From JANRKB01 sp033763695 (GTDB taxonomy: Bacteria; Planctomycetota; Phycisphaerae; Phycisphaerales; UBA1924), in the NCBI GenBank assembly GCA_033763695.1, contig JANRKB010000050.1:1-64000 (forward strand): DNA of 64,000 bases. Direction: 5' to 3'. Positions 36,193 through 43,919 of the stretch are shown here, in pieces. The translations under genes were made by a program, and so were the position numbers. The notes below the pieces were generated by a model. The model did not search any database. It had not been told where the DNA came from and saw only the letters and a program-made list of their open reading frames with translations. Within the stretch, counting starts at the first letter, position 1, and each line of letters begins with the position of its first letter.

Positions 36193-36455
36193 GATGAGGG
36201 CATCTCCGTTGCGCTTGAGCGGCGGTCAGCGACATGGCCGGGCCGGCGGCGCGTGATGGAAAAAGGCGGACGCAACAACGCCCGCCCCAGGTCCGAGAGT
36301 CTACGAGGTTTCAGACGCTTGCCCAACAGCGACGTTCCAACATGACGCCAATCACTGCTGTTGTTTGGATTCGATTCGGAATCTCGCGGACACGCAGGAA
36401 AACAACGCGGGGTTTTGCGGGGTGCCCGGTAGACTGGCGATTCCGGGAGATTGGT

Positions 36456-37727
36456 ATGTCGCGACGTCTTTGGATCATGGTGTGTCTGGCGGTCGGGCTG
36501 TGGCTTGGTCCGGCGCGGGTGATGGCGCAGGATGCGGGTGCGTGCGGCTTGCTTGAGCTGCGCGCGGTGGACTGTTCGTTTGTGCCGCAAATCGAGGCGC
36601 TGGGCGGGACGTTCAGCGATGCGGGCGGGCAGCGTGACTTTCTGAGCATTCTGAAGGCGGCGGGGGTGAACGCGATTCGCTTGCGGGTGTGGAACAACCC
36701 ACCGGCGGGATGGTGTTCACCGGCGCAGACGTATGCGTTCGCGCAGCGCGTCAAGGCCAAGGGTTTCCTGCTCATCATCGACTTTCACTACTCGGATTCG
36801 TGGGCCGATCCGGGACAGCAGACCAAGCCCAGCGCGTGGAGCAGTTTCAACTACGGCGCGCTGTTGCCGGCGATCCGCACGTTTACGGCGGGGGTGCTGA
36901 CGCAACTGAAGCAGCAGGGAACGCCCGCGGACATCGTGCAACTGGGCAACGAGATCAGCAACGGCATGCTGTGGAATGAAGGGCGCGTCGGCGGGACGTA
37001 TGACGCCAACTGGGGGCAACTGGCGGAACTGCTCAAGTCGGCGGCGCGGGGCGTGAGCGATGCGATGTCGCCGCGGCCGCCGATCATGATCCATCTGGAT
37101 ACGGGCGGCAACAACGCGGCGTCGCGCTGGTGGTTTGACAACGCGACGAGTCGCGGCGTGCCTTTCGACATCATCGGGCTGTCGTATTACCCATGGTGGC
37201 ATGGTTCGCTGAACGTGATGCAGACGAATGTGAATGACTTGGCGAATCGGTACGGCAAGCCGATCGTCATCGCGGAGACGGCGTATCCGTTCACGCTCGG
37301 CTGGAATGACAACACGGGCAACTTCGTGGGGCTGAGTTCACAGTTGCTGCCGGGATATGCGGCGACAGCGCAGGGGCAGAGTGATTTCGTGCGCGATGTC
37401 GCGGCGATCGTGAAGAATGTCCCGAGCGGGCGCGGCATGGGTGTCGCGTGGTGGGCTCCGGAGTTTTCGGCGTTCGCGGGGCTGGGTTCGCCGTGGGAGA
37501 ATCTGGCGCTGGTGGATTTCGCGCACGCGGCGTTGCCCGCGCTGCGAACGCTGGGAGGCGGGCCGAGCGCGGACTTCAATGCGGATGGGTTTCTGGACTT
37601 CACCGATTTTGATGCGTTTGTCGCGGCGTTTGAGGGTGGCGCGACGGAGGCAGATTTCAACTGTGATGGCTTCCTTGATTTCACCGACTTTGATGCGTTT
37701 GTGACGCGATTTGAGCTTGGGTGTTGA
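36456..37727 (+). CDS. GH53 endo-beta-1,4-galactanase with dockerin-like EF-hand pair
   Basis: This is a 423-residue secreted glycoside hydrolase. After a signal peptide ending RVMAQ, a TIM barrel of family GH53 (arabinogalactan/galactan endo-1,4-beta-galactosidase) runs to about residue 365. Support: AAGVNAIRLRVWNNP, LIIDFHYSDSWADPG, the acid/base Glu in QLGNEISNGMLW near 165 and the nucleophile Glu in VIAETAYPF near 273. The C-terminus has two EF-hand-like repeats (DFNADGFLDFTDFD and DFNCDGFLDFTDFD), a form of dockerin or calcium-binding anchor. GGGAGA precedes ATG 36456. The enzyme would act outside the cell on pectic galactan. No other polysaccharide-degradation gene is adjacent. Confidence 0.9.
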   Translation: MSRRLWIMVCLAVGLWLGPARVMAQDAGACGLLELRAVDCSFVPQIEALGGTFSDAGGQRDFLSILKAAGVNAIRLRVWNNPPAGWCSPAQTYAFAQRVKAKGFLLIIDFHYSDSWADPGQQTKPSAWSSFNYGALLPAIRTFTAGVLTQLKQQGTPADIVQLGNEISNGMLWNEGRVGGTYDANWGQLAELLKSAARGVSDAMSPRPPIMIHLDTGGNNAASRWWFDNATSRGVPFDIIGLSYYPWWHGSLNVMQTNVNDLANRYGKPIVIAETAYPFTLGWNDNTGNFVGLSSQLLPGYAATAQGQSDFVRDVAAIVKNVPSGRGMGVAWWAPEFSAFAGLGSPWENLALVDFAHAALPALRTLGGGPSADFNADGFLDFTDFDAFVAAFEGGATEADFNCDGFLDFTDFDAFVTRFELGC

Positions 37728-37972
37728 GTGAAGGCATCAGGCATCAGGCATTGGGCATTCGGAACGAGGTCGAGCGCGAAGGGGACGTGGTGCGCTGGGA
37801 TGAGGAGTCAGTGTCGCCGCGTCGCGGCTCGGGGGGATTGCTCGCGCTCACCCGGGGCTGACGCCCCGGGCTTGGAACTCGCGGCCCTTCGGGCCTCTGA
37901 ATGCGAATACGTGAGGGTTGAGACATGAGACATGAGAGGTGGCGGCGAGAGGGTGTGTGCACATGAAATCAG

Positions 37973-38004
37973 CATCGATGTCCTCGCAGACTCGGACATC
38001 GATG
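37973..38004 (-). repeat. GTGCC-flanked hairpin, copy d
   Basis: The stem CATCGATGTCC pairs across TCGCAGACTC; the 3' flank GCACGG is the reverse complement of CCGTGC. It is identical over about 42 bp, flank included, to copy e, 202 bp away. Confidence 0.8.
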
Positions 38005-38174
38005 GCACGGAAGAACCCCTCATCCCCGGCTGCGCCGGACCTTCTCCCCGAGGCGGGGAGAAGGTGGAGCAGGAAGGCGTGCGAGGATGACGGCGCGAGT
38101 GCTGTGTTTCGCTGAAGCGAGTCTATCGCTGAAGCGGGTCTGTCGTTGATGCGGGTGTGCAGCTCATGAGAGAG

Positions 38175-38206
38175 CATCGATGTCCTCGCAGACTCGGACA
38201 TCGATG
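38175..38206 (-). repeat. GTGCC-flanked hairpin, copy e
   Basis: This is identical to copy d at 37973-38004, including the following GCACGGAAGA flank. Confidence 0.8.
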
Positions 38207-38319
38207 GCACGGAAGAGGTGTGAGTTGGCGCGGTGCATGCGGCGTGGGGTGCGCGGCGTGTCATCCGCGGCGACTGCGCTGCGCGAGCCCCTCCCTGTGC
38301 CCCTCCCCTCCGGGGCGTG

Positions 38320-38346
38320 GAATGAAAACGCCCCGCGTGGCGGGGC
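38320..38346 (-). terminator. Rho-independent terminator downstream of floA
   Basis: The stem ACGCCCCGC pairs across a 3-nt loop and is followed on the minus strand by TTTTCATT. It is about 100 bp beyond the floA stop and shares its stem with the terminator at 32547-32574. Confidence 0.75.
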
Positions 38347-38375
38347 GTGACGAGAGTAGCGGAATGATCGACAAC

Positions 38376-38446
38376 CTGAACTGACCTCAATCGACTGAGC
38401 CGAACTGAACGGAGTTGAGCCGAGCCGGGCTGAGTTGAGTTGAACG
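38376..38446. repeat. degenerate pentanucleotide tandem repeat
   Basis: About fourteen 5-bp units are in register with one 1-bp slip: variants of CTGAA, CTGAC, CTGAG, CCGAG and TTGAG. The tract ends 3 bp before the floA stop codon on the opposite strand. Confidence 0.65.
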
Positions 38447-38448
38447 GT

Positions 38449-39453
38449 TCAGGCCTGCGGGCGCTGGGGCTGTTGTTCGTGGGCGATGGATTCGCGCATG
38501 GCGGTGTCGGACTGGAGGTTCTTCATCCGGTAGTAGTCCATGACGCCGAGCTTGCCGCTGCGGAAGGCTTCGGAGATCGCCTTGGGGACTTCGGCCTCGG
38601 CGAGCACGAGTTTGGCCTTGTTCTCTTCGATGGTGGCCTTGTTCTCCTGCTCGAGCGCCATGGCCATGGCGCGGCGCTTTTCGGCCTCGGCCTGGAAGCG
38701 CTTCTTGTCGGCCTCGGCCTGCGCGGCCTGCAGTTGTGCGCCAATGTTGTCGCCCACGTCGATGTCGGCGATGTCGATCGAGAGGATCTCGAACGCGCTG
38801 CCCGCGTCGAGGCCCTTTTGCATCACCGTCTTGGAGATGTTGTCGGGGTTTTCGAGCACGGCCTTGTGGCTCTGGGCCGAGCCGATGGTCGTGACGATGC
38901 CTTCGCCGACGCGGGCGATGATGGTTTCTTCGGTGGCGCCGCCGACGAGGCGGGCGATGTTGGTGCGGACGGTGACGCGGGCCTTGGCCTTGAGCTGGAT
39001 GCCGTCTTGTGCGACGGCGTCGATGGTCTGGCGCGGGCCGCGCTGGTCGGGGCAGTCGATGACCTTGGGATTCACGCTGGTCTGCACGGCGTCGAGGATG
39101 TCGCGGCCGGCGAGGTCGATGGCGGTGGCGACGTTCCAGGGCAGTTCGATGCGGGCCGAGCGAGCGGCGATCATCGCGCTGATGACGTTGGGGACGCGGC
39201 CGCCGGCGAGGTAGTGCGTTTCAAGTTGGTTGGTCGTGATGTCCATGCCGGCCTTGACCGCGCGGATGCGGCTGAAGACGACAGTGCGGATGTCGACCTT
39301 GCGAAGGCGCATGCCGACGAGGTCGAAGAGCCCGACGTGGGCGTTGGAGAGCAGAGCCTGCAACCAGAGGCTGAAGAACTGCCCGAGGACGAAGACGATG
39401 ATGATGATCGCGAGGGCGGCGACGATGCCGAGGATGACATAGACGGGAGTCAT
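38449..39453 (-). CDS. floA: flotillin-like protein FloA
   Basis: This is a 334-residue membrane-microdomain scaffold. An N-terminal hydrophobic segment (YVILGIVAALAIIIIVFVLG) is followed by the SPFH/PHB-like region (THYLAGGRVPNVISAMIAAR) and a Glu/Ala-rich coiled coil (AQLQAAQAEADKKRFQAEAE), then EVPKAISEAFRSGKLGVMDYYRMKN, the family's conserved C-terminal block. FloA organises lipid-raft-like domains in Bacillus and is common in planctomycetes. nfeD lies 311 bp upstream on the same strand, the usual partner. ATG 39453 has GGAGA upstream. The C-terminus ends in a short Gln/Pro tail. Confidence 0.93.
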   Translation of the reverse strand: MTPVYVILGIVAALAIIIIVFVLGQFFSLWLQALLSNAHVGLFDLVGMRLRKVDIRTVVFSRIRAVKAGMDITTNQLETHYLAGGRVPNVISAMIAARSARIELPWNVATAIDLAGRDILDAVQTSVNPKVIDCPDQRGPRQTIDAVAQDGIQLKAKARVTVRTNIARLVGGATEETIIARVGEGIVTTIGSAQSHKAVLENPDNISKTVMQKGLDAGSAFEILSIDIADIDVGDNIGAQLQAAQAEADKKRFQAEAEKRRAMAMALEQENKATIEENKAKLVLAEAEVPKAISEAFRSGKLGVMDYYRMKNLQSDTAMRESIAHEQQPQRPQA

Positions 39454-39764
39454 GTTCAGAGTTCTCCGCGAGAGAACGTGTTGCCGTTCTCGCGCGCGGG
39501 AGTATACACGTGCGATGTTGGGGGGAGGCAGGAAGACAAGAGGCATCGGGCATCAGGCATCGGGCATCGGGGAAGACATGAGACAAGAGACAGGAGACAT
39601 CAGACGTGAGACATGAGGCACCAAGCGTGAGACAACAGACGAATGGCACCGGAAAGGGAAATGCGGTCGTCCGATGATTGGCGACGTGAACGCGTCAAAA
39701 CGCGCGGTGGGGATGGTGGAGTCGCGGTAAGTGATTGGGCGCGATTGCGTGTGGCGGCGCGGCG
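39454..39764. repeat. floA-nfeD spacer with GGCATCGG and GAGACATGA tandem words
   Basis: This is 311 bp without a gene. At 39541-39571 GGCATCGG-type octamers repeat four times. From about 39573 to 39640 GAGACA-type words repeat about eight times. The plus strand is strongly purine-biased. The same two words occur in the 37.7-37.9 kb spacer. Confidence 0.6.
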
Positions 39765-40271
39765 TTATGTGTCGCGGATTTCGCGGACCTTGATTTGGCT
39801 GCCGTCGGCGTAGGTGATGCGGACTTTGGTGCCGCTGCGGATGAAGCCTTGTTCGGCGAGGGCATCGGCGCGGCGGTCGGTGAGTTGCACGACGCCGACG
39901 GGGCGCATGTCGGTGAGGGCGACGCCTTCGAGGCCGATCATGGCTTGGTACTTGCGGGATTCTTCGCGATCGCGGAGGGCCTGCTCGGCCATCTGTTCTT
40001 CGAGGGGTTCACCGACGACGCGGCGGCCCAGGGGCGTGTAGCGCCAGAGTTTGAGGGCGACCATGAAGGCGCTGGGGCCGCAGAGCACGGCACCGAAGAT
40101 GCCGCCGAAGCCCCATGCGGTGTCGTAGCGGAAGAGGCAGACGATGCCGGAGATGGCGAGGATGACGGCGACGGCGGTGAGGACGCCTGCGGATGGGACA
40201 AAGGCCTCGATCACGATGACGAGGATTGAGGCCGCGAGGAGGGCGAGGCCCAAAGCGAGATACGGATCCAT
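39765..40271 (-). CDS. NfeD-family membrane protein (short form)
   Basis: This is a 168-residue protein. It has two to three transmembrane helices (YLALGLALLAASILVIVIEA, VLTAVAVILAISGIVCLF) and a C-terminal OB-fold domain (MIGLEGVALTDMRPVGVVQL to ADGSQIKVREI). This is the short NfeD form, without the N-terminal ClpP-like protease domain of long NfeD. NfeD proteins pair with flotillins/SPFH proteins; floA follows downstream on the same strand. The gene lies 43 bp after the upstream secreted-protein gene, so the four minus-strand genes 42455 to 38449 may form one unit. Confidence 0.85.
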   Translation of the reverse strand: MDPYLALGLALLAASILVIVIEAFVPSAGVLTAVAVILAISGIVCLFRYDTAWGFGGIFGAVLCGPSAFMVALKLWRYTPLGRRVVGEPLEEQMAEQALRDREESRKYQAMIGLEGVALTDMRPVGVVQLTDRRADALAEQGFIRSGTKVRITYADGSQIKVREIRDT

Positions 40272-40314
40272 TGCGAGAGGGTACGCCGCGGCGTGGGCGG
40301 GTGGATCGCGACGG

Positions 40315-40989
40315 TCAGCGTCGGCGGGCGGCGGGGCGCACGGATTCGAGGAGGGAGTGAACGCGATCGCGGCGGACGCGTTCGTCGATCCAAATGTCGG
40401 CGAGCAGAGCGATCGTGGGGGTGGCGCGGGGCGAGCGGGCGTCGGCGCGGGCGTCTGCGCGCGCGTCGGGGCGCGAGCCTGCCGCGCCGGCGGCGGCGGT
40501 GTAATCGGCCATGCGTGAGGCGCTGAGGAGCGGTTTGGCGTCGGCGGGGCGATCGGCGCTGGGCACGCGGCCGCTGCCGGCGGGAGAGCGATCGACGGGG
40601 CCGACGACGAAGGTGGTGCCGGGCGGGACGCGGGGCACGGCCACGCCATCGACGTCGGCGTAGACGGAGCGGGGGAAGACGGCGGTGACTGCGCCGTCGC
40701 GGCGTGCGAAGCGGCCTGCGTATGGGCCGCGCTCGATGCGATAGACGAACTCGAAGCCGCTGGGGGTGCGAGGGTCGCGGTTGAGGATGCGGCGACTGGT
40801 GGAACTGGGGCCGACATCGGAGCGACCCGCGTCAACGCGGCGAAAGACGTCGGTGCTTGCGTCGCGCGGGTCGTCTGCGCGGGCGAGCGGCGCGGAGCCG
40901 ATGGCGGCGAGCGCGAGCAGAAGCACAGCGGCGAGCGCGAGTGCGCGGGGCAGTGTGTGGGCGGGGGTTGTGGTTGGCGTGTGGTGCAT
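40315..40989 (-). CDS. secreted protein of unknown function
   Basis: This is a 224-residue protein with a clear signal peptide (ALALAAVLLLALAAIGSAPLARA). The mature part has a compact beta-rich region (residues about 75-130: GFEFVYRIERGPYAGRFARR, then VPPGTTFVVGP) and an Ala/Asp/Arg-rich tail with DARADARADARS repeats. I recognise no family. It is flanked by the TonB-like gene (48 bp upstream) and nfeD (43 bp downstream), suggesting co-transcription and an envelope role. Confidence 0.6.
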   Translation of the reverse strand: MHHTPTTTPAHTLPRALALAAVLLLALAAIGSAPLARADDPRDASTDVFRRVDAGRSDVGPSSTSRRILNRDPRTPSGFEFVYRIERGPYAGRFARRDGAVTAVFPRSVYADVDGVAVPRVPPGTTFVVGPVDRSPAGSGRVPSADRPADAKPLLSASRMADYTAAAGAAGSRPDARADARADARSPRATPTIALLADIWIDERVRRDRVHSLLESVRPAARRR

Positions 40990-41036
40990 GAAGCGTGCTG
41001 GAGAGAGACATCGGGCGGCGCGGGTGCGGGGCTGGA

Positions 41037-42455
41037 TTAGCCGCGAAGGACGATGCGCATGACGAGCGGGACGCCGGCCTTGGGGTTGTTCTTGGGGAGT
41101 TCGTCGATGGCTTTGCCTTTGGCGGTCCAGCGGTAGATGGCGTCGAGGAGCGGGCCGTCGATGTCGGGCGAGCCGGTGTCCTGGCCGGTGAGGAAGCCGG
41201 CGGTTTTCACCTTGCCGTCGGGGCCGAAGACGATGCGGACCATCGGGTTGCGGGGCACGGCGGTGAGGCGGGTGGTGATGCTCCACTGCGGGCGGACGGT
41301 TTGGATTTCGAGGCCTTGGCCCGCGGCGGGCTTGCCGGGACGGACTTCGAGCGGGCCTTTTTTGCTGGCGGCGTCGGACTCGCGATCGCTCTTGTTGCCC
41401 GGCGTGGCCTTCGCGCTGCCTTGCATGCCAGCCGCGGGCGTGGTGGGGGACGCGGGCTGCGTTGCAGGTGAGGATGGCGCGTCGGCGACGGCGGGCTGGG
41501 CCTGCTGCGCGGGTGTCGGCGGCGGCGCGGAACCTTGTGCTGGCGCGGGCAACGGCATCGGGCCGAGTGTGGGCAGCGGCGGGAGCAGCGGATCGTCGCG
41601 CACTTCGACGACGTCTTGAGGCGCGGCGTCGGGCGCGAGCTTGGCGGAGTCGGGTGGTGTCGTTGGTGGTGTGGTGGTGGGCTTGGTCGCTGGGTCGCTC
41701 GACGACGCGGGATCAGGCGGCGCGGGTTGTTGCGTGGGCTGCGGTACCGGTTGCTTCGTTGGTTGGGGCGTGTGTTCTGCGGGCGCGTCGGGGCGCGGCG
41801 CGTCTGGTGTGCCGCGGGCTGCGCCGGGGGCGGGTTCGCCGTCGGGGAGCGGTTGCTCGGGGCGCGGGGCGATCTCGGGTTGCGGCTGGGGTTGCGGCTG
41901 GCTGGCGGGCTGGATCGCGGCGTCGGGCGCGGGTTGTTGTTGTGGGGCGGGCTGCGGTGCGGGTTGTGGTGAAGGCGCGGCGAGCGAATCGCTGGGCGCG
42001 GGAGGCGTGGGCTGGGTGGTCGGATTGCCGGGGGCTTGGGCGGCGTCGCCGGGCATGCCAGCGATGCCGGGGTCGAGGGCGAGGGCGGCCTGATCGAGTG
42101 TGGAGAGCATGCCCGAGTGCTCGTCGGGCGTGTCAAAGCCGAGCCACGCGTCGGTGTTCTGCGATGACTCGCGGATGCCGAGGCGCATGACGCTTTGACG
42201 TTGTTCTTCGGGCGGTTGTGGCAGCGGAAGCGGCGGCGGGGGAGGCGGAGGAGGAGGGAGAGCGGCGTCGGGCGCGGCGAGGTCGTCGGGAGGCAGGAGC
42301 GCGACATCGACGCCGGAATCGGGGTTGGTGGAGTTGGTTGAGGGGGGGACGATGAACGTCCCGTAACGCGCGGCACCGACGGCGGCGCCGAGGTGAATGA
42401 CGCCGCTGACCAGCGCTCCTACGAGCCAGGAGATGTTGTCGCGTCGGTCGCTCAT
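41037..42455 (-). CDS. TonB-like protein with long Pro/Gln-rich linker
   Basis: This is a 472-residue inner-membrane-anchored protein. One helix near the N-terminus (SWLVGALVSGVIHLGAAVGA) is followed by a polyproline run (residues about 68-80), about 280 residues rich in Pro, Gln, Ala and Ser that could span the periplasm, and a C-terminal domain of about 90 residues (VRPQWSITTRLTAVPRNPMV, VVFGPDGKVKTAGF-like strands). This is the layout of TonB/TolA energy transducers. No ExbB/ExbD genes are adjacent. ATG 42455 is chosen; an ATG at 42476 is also in frame. Family assignment rests on architecture, not on a signature. Confidence 0.6.
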   Translation of the reverse strand: MSDRRDNISWLVGALVSGVIHLGAAVGAARYGTFIVPPSTNSTNPDSGVDVALLPPDDLAAPDAALPPPPPPPPPLPLPQPPEEQRQSVMRLGIRESSQNTDAWLGFDTPDEHSGMLSTLDQAALALDPGIAGMPGDAAQAPGNPTTQPTPPAPSDSLAAPSPQPAPQPAPQQQPAPDAAIQPASQPQPQPQPEIAPRPEQPLPDGEPAPGAARGTPDAPRPDAPAEHTPQPTKQPVPQPTQQPAPPDPASSSDPATKPTTTPPTTPPDSAKLAPDAAPQDVVEVRDDPLLPPLPTLGPMPLPAPAQGSAPPPTPAQQAQPAVADAPSSPATQPASPTTPAAGMQGSAKATPGNKSDRESDAASKKGPLEVRPGKPAAGQGLEIQTVRPQWSITTRLTAVPRNPMVRIVFGPDGKVKTAGFLTGQDTGSPDIDGPLLDAIYRWTAKGKAIDELPKNNPKAGVPLVMRIVLRG

Positions 42456-42568
42456 GTGGGGTCGTTCGGGATGCATCGGCGTGGCGGGGCACGCGGCGTG
42501 CAAAGCGAAGGAAAGGGTATGCGCGAAGGCGTGCCGCGCCGATAGTTGTGCGGGGGCGAGTGCGGCAG

Positions 42569-43759
42569 ATGTTCGCCCGAGGCAGCGTGTGTGGATGGCC
42601 GCGGGATGATGTGCTGACGTTGTGGAGTCGTCGCGTGCTGAAGCTCTGTACGTGTGTGATGGTGGCAGCGTTCGCGGCGGCGGCGGCGGGGCAGCCCGCG
42701 GCGGTGTCGCAGCCCGGCGCGCCTGCGGCGAAACTCGATGTCGCGCATGCGCAGACGCTGGGGATTGGTGATCGTGCGCCGAGCCTGGAGGGCGTGAAGT
42801 GGCTGGCGGGTGACGCGCTGGGCGCGGCGAGCCGCGGCGGAGCGGAAGGCAAGAGCGGAGTGACCGTGGTGGCATTCTGGTCGTCGTGGAGCGCGGCGTC
42901 GCGCGAGGCGATGCGGGTGCTGGGGCGGGTGCAGCGCGAGAACAAAGAGCAGGGCGTGCGCGTGGGCGCGGTGTGCGTCTGGCCGCGGGACAAGAACGAG
43001 GACTGCTCGGGGCTGATCGCGAAGTGGTCGCAGCGCTGGCCGATCGCGCTGGGGACGGACATGGAGGGGGCGGCGGCGAAGCGCTGGCTGGATGCGGCGG
43101 GGCGCGAGAGTGTGCCGATGGCGTTCGTGATCGGGGCGGACGGGAATGTCGCGTGGATCGGTTCGCCGTTTGAGGGGCTGGGTGAGATCGTGCGGCGCGC
43201 GGTGGCGGGAACGCTGGACAGCGCGGCGACGAAGCGGCGGCTGGAGCGGACGCAGCGGCTGGATGAACTGGCAGGCAAGAGCATGATCCCGGGCGCGCTG
43301 GCGCTGACGGAGCAACTGCTGAGTGAGGACGGTGCGTTGTTTGGCTATCTGGCTGGGTTCAAGTTTCGATTGCTGCTGCGCGAGCGTGAGGCGAGCGTGA
43401 GCGCGTTTGCGTTTGCGCGCGAGGCGATGCAGACGTATCTGAAGGACAACCCGGAGGAACTCAACGCGCTGGCGTGCGCGATCCTGGATCACAAGGATCG
43501 CGATGTGTCGCTGGCGCTGGAGATGGCGCGGCGTGCCGCGAGCGTGCTGGAGGCGGCGCGGGATGAGGATGCATCGGTGCTGGACACGCTGGCGCGGGCG
43601 GAGCATGAGCACGGCGACACCGAGGCGGCAATCGCGACGCAGGAACGTGCGGTCGCGCTGGCGGATGAGGGCCGGATGAAGAAGACGATGCAGAAGCGGC
43701 TGGAGAAGTACAAGGCGGCAGGGGGCGTGCAGGGACCGCCGAAGATCTCGGGGCAGTGA
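42569..43759 (+). CDS. thioredoxin-fold protein lacking catalytic cysteines, with helical-repeat C-terminus
   Basis: This is a 396-residue protein, probably exported via VMVAAFAAAAAGQ. Residues about 60-200 look like a TlpA/redoxin domain (IGDRAPSLEGVKWLAG, VTVVAFWSSWSAASREAMRV, VPMAFVIGADGNVAWIGSPF). Where active TlpA proteins have WCxPC, this one has WSAAS, so both redox cysteines are Ser and thiol chemistry is not expected. The C-terminal half is helical and TPR-like (ALEMARRAASVLEAA to AEHEHGDTEAAIATQERAVA). ATG 42569 is one of several possible starts (GTG 42548 and GTG 42611). It may be a binding or scaffold protein (inference). Confidence 0.75.
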   Translation: MFARGSVCGWPRDDVLTLWSRRVLKLCTCVMVAAFAAAAAGQPAAVSQPGAPAAKLDVAHAQTLGIGDRAPSLEGVKWLAGDALGAASRGGAEGKSGVTVVAFWSSWSAASREAMRVLGRVQRENKEQGVRVGAVCVWPRDKNEDCSGLIAKWSQRWPIALGTDMEGAAAKRWLDAAGRESVPMAFVIGADGNVAWIGSPFEGLGEIVRRAVAGTLDSAATKRRLERTQRLDELAGKSMIPGALALTEQLLSEDGALFGYLAGFKFRLLLREREASVSAFAFAREAMQTYLKDNPEELNALACAILDHKDRDVSLALEMARRAASVLEAARDEDASVLDTLARAEHEHGDTEAAIATQERAVALADEGRMKKTMQKRLEKYKAAGGVQGPPKISGQ

Positions 43760-43860
43760 TCGCGGCCCGGAAGAGTCGTTCCGCTGCTCCGCCGGGGCAG
43801 AGTGGAGATGTGGGCTGATTCCAAGGGTTTGGTCCGCGCGAGCAGGCGGTGCGCCGGACG

Positions 43861-43888
43861 CATCGAAGTCCCAAAGCGGACTTCGATG
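43861..43888 (-). repeat. GTGCC-flanked hairpin, copy f
   Basis: The stem CATCGAAGTCC pairs across CAAAGC and is followed by GCACGG. It has the same stem core as copies a and k, in opposite orientation. It lies in the convergent spacer 43760-43919. Confidence 0.75.
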
Positions 43889-43919
43889 GCACGGTGTGAA
43901 CTTTGGGCGACGCGCGGAC

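Larger units (their letters stand above)
37728..38319. repeat. repeat-filled intergenic region
   Basis: I see no gene here. It contains GGCATCA heptamers (37733-37762), a CCCGGGGC-tgac-GCCCCGGG palindrome (37851-37870), GAGACATGA words (about 37919-37935), two identical GTGCC-family hairpins (37973-38004 and 38175-38206), a CTTCTCCCC palindrome (38041-38069) and a GAAGCG direct repeat near 38114-38143. Confidence 0.6.

Noticed and set aside
33091..36345. A long plus-strand open frame beginning with GGAGG and an ATG at 33091
   Set aside because: It runs antisense through the whole M16 protease gene and through that gene's terminator, has biased low-information composition, and matches no family. 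Long antisense frames are expected at this G+C.
36193..36455. The relatively AT-richer spacer after the M16 start as a replication origin core
   Set aside because: No TTATCCACA-type DnaA box or clear AT-rich unwinding tract was found, and the strand-bias change appears about 2 kb to the left.
37973..38206. Two identical hairpins considered as a CRISPR array
   Set aside because: There are only two copies, 202 bp apart with non-spacer-like sequence between, no cas gene in the window, and other family members are scattered singly.
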